Shown here piece by piece: positions 32,157-34,995 of a stretch of 34,995 bases of DNA (positions are counted from its first letter, which is position 1; every line of letters begins with the position of its first letter). The stretch comes from Bacteroidota bacterium (lineage in GTDB: Bacteria; Bacteroidota; Bacteroidia; Bacteroidales; JADFUO01): assembly GCA_030622635.1 (NCBI GenBank), contig JAUXFX010000010.1, forward strand, positions 1-34,995. The letters are read 5' to 3'. The notes beneath the pieces were generated by a model that was not told where the DNA came from, made no database searches, and saw nothing but the letters and a program-made list of their open reading frames with translations. A program made the translations under genes and the position numbers.

Positions 32157-32413
32157 ATGTGTTGAATATTAATGGCAACCTAAAATGATAAGTAAGAAAA
32201 AATGTTAATCATTTTTAATGTATTACCTTTTGATTAATTCAATTTTTTAAACAAAAAGTAAAAGTACATAAAATTTTAAAAACCAAAATAATGCTTTTAT
32301 GTTTTTGATCTTTTAAAATGCTTGCGATTAATATTTATTTAAACTATCGGACTTTATAGACGGACACTTCACCTCATTTTACATTAAGACAGCCATACGT
32401 AAAAAATGGTTGC
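32157..32413. other. Spacer between sigma gene and zinc-ribbon gene
   Basis: This 257-base interval has no ORF. It contains the right copy of the 38-bp repeat (32330-32367) and must contain promoters for the sigma operon (minus) and the zinc-ribbon gene (plus), but I cannot locate them with confidence. Confidence 0.5.
32330..32367 (-). repeat. 38-bp dispersed repeat, right copy
   Basis: Read on the minus strand it begins GTGTCCGTCTATAAAGTCC and matches 4589-4626 at 37 of 38 positions. The two copies face each other across 27.7 kb. Similarity ends sharply at the outer GTGTCCG end, as expected for a transposon terminus. Confidence 0.75.
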
Positions 32414-32614
32414 ATGAAAAGTAATAGATGGGAAAACCTAAAACGAGTATTTGCAAAATCATTACGAATATTAATCAGATATATACTCTATGTAAAACAA
32501 TATAGATGTAAGCGATGTAAATTTAACTTTACCGAAAAACACGATTATTGTCCGATATGTGAGAGAGAAGGCGTAAAAGTAGAGTTAGAGCCTCGTTGGA
32601 TGAAGATAATTTAA
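32414..32614 (+). CDS. Small zinc-ribbon protein
   Basis: The 66-residue protein has a basic N-terminal half (MKSNRWENLKRVFAKSLRIL) and a zinc-ribbon-like core RCKRCKFNFTEKHDYCPICE with Cys32, Cys35, Cys46 and Cys49 placed as two CxxC knuckles. The arrangement resembles rubredoxin-like or zinc-ribbon domains. It could bind zinc or iron and contact nucleic acid or protein. It is not matched to a named family. It lies about 50 bases after the 38-bp repeat and just upstream of the TetR promoter. The Cys pattern makes a real gene more likely than chance. Confidence 0.5.
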   Translation: MKSNRWENLKRVFAKSLRILIRYILYVKQYRCKRCKFNFTEKHDYCPICEREGVKVELEPRWMKII

Positions 32615-32644
32615 GCTGTTTTTTGCCTTCCGACTTAAAAAATG

Positions 32645-32660
32645 TTCAAAACGTTTTGAA
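32645..32660. promoter_or_regulatory. Perfect 16-bp palindrome, candidate TetR operator
   Basis: TTCAAAACGTTTTGAA is an exact palindrome that covers the -33 TTTG box (32655-32658) of the TetR gene's promoter. A repressor dimer bound here would block transcription, so autorepression by the TetR protein is a natural reading. Confidence 0.6.
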
Positions 32661-32685
32661 GTTTAAAAATAATTTTATATATTTG
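32655..32685 (+). promoter_or_regulatory. Bacteroidota-type promoter of the tetR gene
   Basis: TTTG (32655-32658), 19 bases, then TATATTTG (32678-32685) is a full match to the Bacteroidota -33/-7 consensus. Transcription would start near 32692, about 28 bases before the ATG. Confidence 0.7.
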
Positions 32686-32719
32686 TAAAATAAAACAAAT
32701 ATAGTCAAATTGAACAGAC

Positions 32720-33298
32720 ATGAAAATTGATGAAACTAAAGACATAATTTTAGATGTAGCAACTAATATATTCAGCAAATTTGGTTTTCATAAAACCACT
32801 GTTGATGAAATTGCCCGTGCCGCTCATAAAGCCAAAGGTTCTGTTTACTATCATTTTAAGAGCAAAGAAGAATTATTTCAAGGAGTTATAGATAAAGAAT
32901 TTCAAGTACTGAGAGGTGAACTGATAAAAGCTATAGATAGTGGAAATAATGCTAAAGAAAAACTGGCAAACTACATTACTGTCAGAATGAAAACATTAAA
33001 CAAATTAACTAATTTTTATGATGCATTAAAAAATGATTACTTGAATTACCTTAATTTTATTGGTGAAATCAGGGAAAGATATGATAATGAGGAAACAATT
33101 CTTATTAAATCTATTTTAACCGGCGGAGTGAATAATGACGAATTTGAGATAAATAATGTCGAAATAACAGCCCCTGCAATTTTGACAGCTTTAAAAGGAT
33201 TGGAAATGCCTTTCTTTATAGAAAATAAATATAATGAACTGGAAAGCAGGTTAAATGAATTGATTTCAATCCTTATCAGAGGAATCAAAAAACGTTAA
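32720..33298 (+). CDS. TetR/AcrR family transcriptional regulator
   Basis: The 192-residue protein has an N-terminal helix-turn-helix typical of TetR regulators (ILDVATNIFSKFGFHKTTVD, EIARAAHKAKGSVYYHFKSK, EELFQGVI). The C-terminal helical domain, which binds the ligand and forms the dimer, is not similar to a named subgroup. It is followed by a radical SAM gene and a short-chain dehydrogenase on the same strand; the whole group may be one regulated unit. A perfect palindrome overlaps its promoter, suggesting autoregulation. The ligand is unknown. Confidence 0.92.
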   Translation: MKIDETKDIILDVATNIFSKFGFHKTTVDEIARAAHKAKGSVYYHFKSKEELFQGVIDKEFQVLRGELIKAIDSGNNAKEKLANYITVRMKTLNKLTNFYDALKNDYLNYLNFIGEIRERYDNEETILIKSILTGGVNNDEFEINNVEITAPAILTALKGLEMPFFIENKYNELESRLNELISILIRGIKKR

Positions 33299-33324
33299 AA
33301 ATTTTAAATTAAACTGACCAAAAA

Positions 33325-33355
33325 ACAAAATTCGTACAATTGGTATGATTTTTGT
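33325..33355. promoter_or_regulatory. Imperfect inverted repeat upstream of the radical SAM gene
   Basis: ACAAAATTCGTAC and GGTATGATTTTTGT form an imperfect palindrome centred on AATT, about 80 bases before the radical SAM start. It may be a regulator site, but it differs from the palindrome at 32645. Confidence 0.3.
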
Positions 33356-33433
33356 GTTTTGATTCCAGAAATTGATTGCACATATATTCAAATGATAAAA
33401 TTGAGGGCACATTATTAAATTAAATCAAAAAGT

Positions 33434-34876
33434 ATGAAAACTAAAGAAATTATTTTTCAAAAAGCAGTTGAAAGCATTATTTTCAACAAACATCTAAGAC
33501 CTTTCGCAGCCAGGCAATTAGACAATTATATGTTTAATAAATTTTCGAAAGATGTCGATAGTGCATCTTATGAGGAAAGATTGAAAAGATATCAGTTTTA
33601 TTCCAGCTTGCTAAACGTTGCTGAAAAGAACCTGGATAAAGGATATTATTCTAAAACAGGAATGAAAAAAATGATCCGTTCTATGACAGGAAGCAAATTT
33701 GTAATGAAGGCACAGGATAAAATAGGAAAGATACAAATTGATTATAAATTAAAATATGGTGAATATCCTCCCGGATTTATTGTTTTAGCTCCTTCACAGA
33801 GATGTAATTTGCAATGTACGGGCTGTTATGCGGGAAGCACCAACCGGACAGTATCAACGCTTCCATATTCTGTTGTTGACAGGATAATAGGTGATGTTCA
33901 TGATGTATTTGGCAGAAAGTTTGTGGTAATTACCGGAGGCGAGCCTTTTATTTACAAAAGTGACGGCAAAACACTGTTAGACATTTTCGAAAAATATAAC
34001 GATGTGTTTTTCCTTGTTTATACTAACGGAACCTTAATAACACCTTCCATAGCTCAAAGGCTTTCAGAATTAGGAAATGTTACACCTGCAATATCTGTTG
34101 AAGGTTATGAGCAGGAAACGGATGAGCGCAGGGGGAAAGGTGTTTATAATAAAATAATGAAAGCTATGGAAAACCTCAGGAAGGCAGGGGTTCCGTTTGG
34201 AATTTCGGTAACAGCAACAAGCAAAAACTATGAGCTTTTACTTACTGAGGAATTCTACGATTATTATTTTGAAAAATTGGGCGCTTCATACATGTGGCAA
34301 TTTCAATTAATGCCTATCGGACGTGGTAAAGAAACTTTTGATTTGGTTGTATCACCCGAAAAAAGAGTAGAGCTTTATAAAGTCTGGGAAAAAGTATTAA
34401 CTGAAAAAAAATATCCTATGGCCGATTTCTGGAATAGCGGCGTTATAAGTAATGGATGTATAGCTTATGGCAGGCATAACGGGTATATCTATATTGATTG
34501 GAACGGCAATATTACACCCTGTGCTTTCGTGCCTTATTATGTTGATAACATATATGATTTATATAAAGAAGGTAAAAATCTTGCCCATGCAACTTTGTCA
34601 GTATTTATGAAAAACGGCAGAAAATGGCAGTTTGATCATGAAAAATCACGCAAAAATCATCTTATGCCATGCTCAATAAGAGACCATTACAAAAATTTCA
34701 GAGAAAACATACTTACCGATAATGCAAAACCTGAAGACCAACAAGCAGCCGAAGCTTTAAAAGATGCAATTTATTTGCAGTCTATGATAAATTACGATGA
34801 AGAGCTAACAAAATTAACTAACAATATCAATGAAGACGAATATAGGGATCTTTTACTGGAATTAGAAGCATTGTAA
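33434..34876 (+). CDS. Radical SAM protein with SPASM-like C-terminal region
   Basis: The 480-residue enzyme has the radical SAM cluster motif CNLQCTGC (Cys124, Cys128, Cys131), the glycine-rich TGGEPFIY SAM-binding segment, and VYTNGT and ISVEGY strands of the partial TIM barrel. The C-terminal part includes NGCIAYGRHNG, DWNGNITPCAFVPYYV and LMPCSIRD, giving three further Cys that could bind an auxiliary iron-sulfur cluster as in SPASM proteins. About 115 residues precede the core (with RPFAARQLDNYMFNKF). It sits between a TetR gene and a short-chain dehydrogenase. The substrate is not identifiable; lipid or cofactor modification is possible. Confidence 0.9.
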   Translation: MKTKEIIFQKAVESIIFNKHLRPFAARQLDNYMFNKFSKDVDSASYEERLKRYQFYSSLLNVAEKNLDKGYYSKTGMKKMIRSMTGSKFVMKAQDKIGKIQIDYKLKYGEYPPGFIVLAPSQRCNLQCTGCYAGSTNRTVSTLPYSVVDRIIGDVHDVFGRKFVVITGGEPFIYKSDGKTLLDIFEKYNDVFFLVYTNGTLITPSIAQRLSELGNVTPAISVEGYEQETDERRGKGVYNKIMKAMENLRKAGVPFGISVTATSKNYELLLTEEFYDYYFEKLGASYMWQFQLMPIGRGKETFDLVVSPEKRVELYKVWEKVLTEKKYPMADFWNSGVISNGCIAYGRHNGYIYIDWNGNITPCAFVPYYVDNIYDLYKEGKNLAHATLSVFMKNGRKWQFDHEKSRKNHLMPCSIRDHYKNFRENILTDNAKPEDQQAAEALKDAIYLQSMINYDEELTKLTNNINEDEYRDLLLELEAL

Positions 34877-34899
34877 TTACTATATAAAACTTATTAATA

Positions 34900-34995
34900 A
34901 TGAATAATAACAAAACAGGAAAAACAGCATTGATCACCGGTGCCACAAAGGGTATTGGATATGAGCTGACAAAATTATTTGCGGCAGATTCTTAT
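34900..34995 (+). CDS. Short-chain dehydrogenase/reductase, N-terminal part (3' end outside window)
   Basis: The visible 32 residues, [20 protein letters not shown] followed by [12 protein letters not shown], contain the SDR Rossmann glycine motif TGxxxGIG that binds NAD(P)H. The gene starts 23 bases after the radical SAM stop, on the same strand, so the two are probably co-transcribed. The catalytic Tyr-x-x-x-Lys lies beyond the window. The substrate is unknown. Confidence 0.9.
   Translation, partial: MNNNKTGKTALITGATKGIGYELTKLFAADSY

Noticed and set aside
32174-32180. GGCAACC upstream of the cassette 2 sigma gene
   Set aside because: It is on the plus strand, opposite to the sigma operon, and lacks a GTC element at 16 bases.
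4589-32367. A proven 27.7-kb composite transposon
   Set aside because: The inverted repeats could be solo copies; no transposase or target duplication is visible and the interval includes core genes such as dut.

Overview
The window is AT-rich DNA (roughly one third GC) from a member of the Bacteroidota, most likely an anaerobic, fermentative Bacteroidia/Bacteroidales-type organism. Evidence for this: nine genes or gene ends carry a type IX secretion system (T9SS) C-terminal sorting domain; almost no gene has a Shine-Dalgarno sequence; several promoters fit the Bacteroidota TTTG / TAnnTTTG pattern; and the dut / TPR lipoprotein / DUF4292 lipoprotein / EnvC-like gene order is typical of the phylum. 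I see no rRNA, tRNA, CRISPR array or intact transposase.

Layout. 1-600: the 3' end of a T9SS cargo gene and a decayed remnant of another. 609-5267 (minus): envelope housekeeping block with an EnvC-like amidase activator, a DUF4292 lipoprotein, a TPR lipoprotein and dUTPase. 5800-9630 (minus): two T9SS surface proteins, one split by a frameshift in an A10 tract. 9796-14135: metabolic island with butyrate kinase and phosphate butyryltransferase (minus), then tryptophanase and a QueD/PTPS-family enzyme (plus). 14308-20649 (minus): three large T9SS proteins, followed by a decayed T9SS gene. 21146-24798: two small DUF433 antitoxin-like genes with related promoters, a winged-helix regulator fused to a remnant of its membrane partner, and a three-PKD secreted protein. 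24812-32156 (minus): two tandem paralogous cassettes, each ECF sigma factor, then an inner-membrane-plus-outer-membrane-barrel protein, then a secreted PKD/T9SS protein. 32414-34995 (plus): small zinc-ribbon protein, TetR regulator with a palindromic operator on its own promoter, radical SAM enzyme and the start of a short-chain dehydrogenase.

The most interesting system is the pair of sigma / trans-envelope barrel / PKD cassettes. The barrel protein appears to combine a cytoplasmic segment, one inner-membrane helix, a long disordered periplasmic linker and an outer-membrane beta-barrel in a single chain, encoded directly after its sigma factor. It therefore looks like an envelope-spanning anti-sigma or signal transducer. 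Two matching ECF-type promoters (15 identical bases including GGCAACC, then GTC at a 16-nt spacing) lie in front of one sigma operon and in front of the third, stand-alone PKD gene. This suggests that the sigma factor controls itself and a small regulon of secreted PKD proteins. These functional statements are inference from sequence alone.
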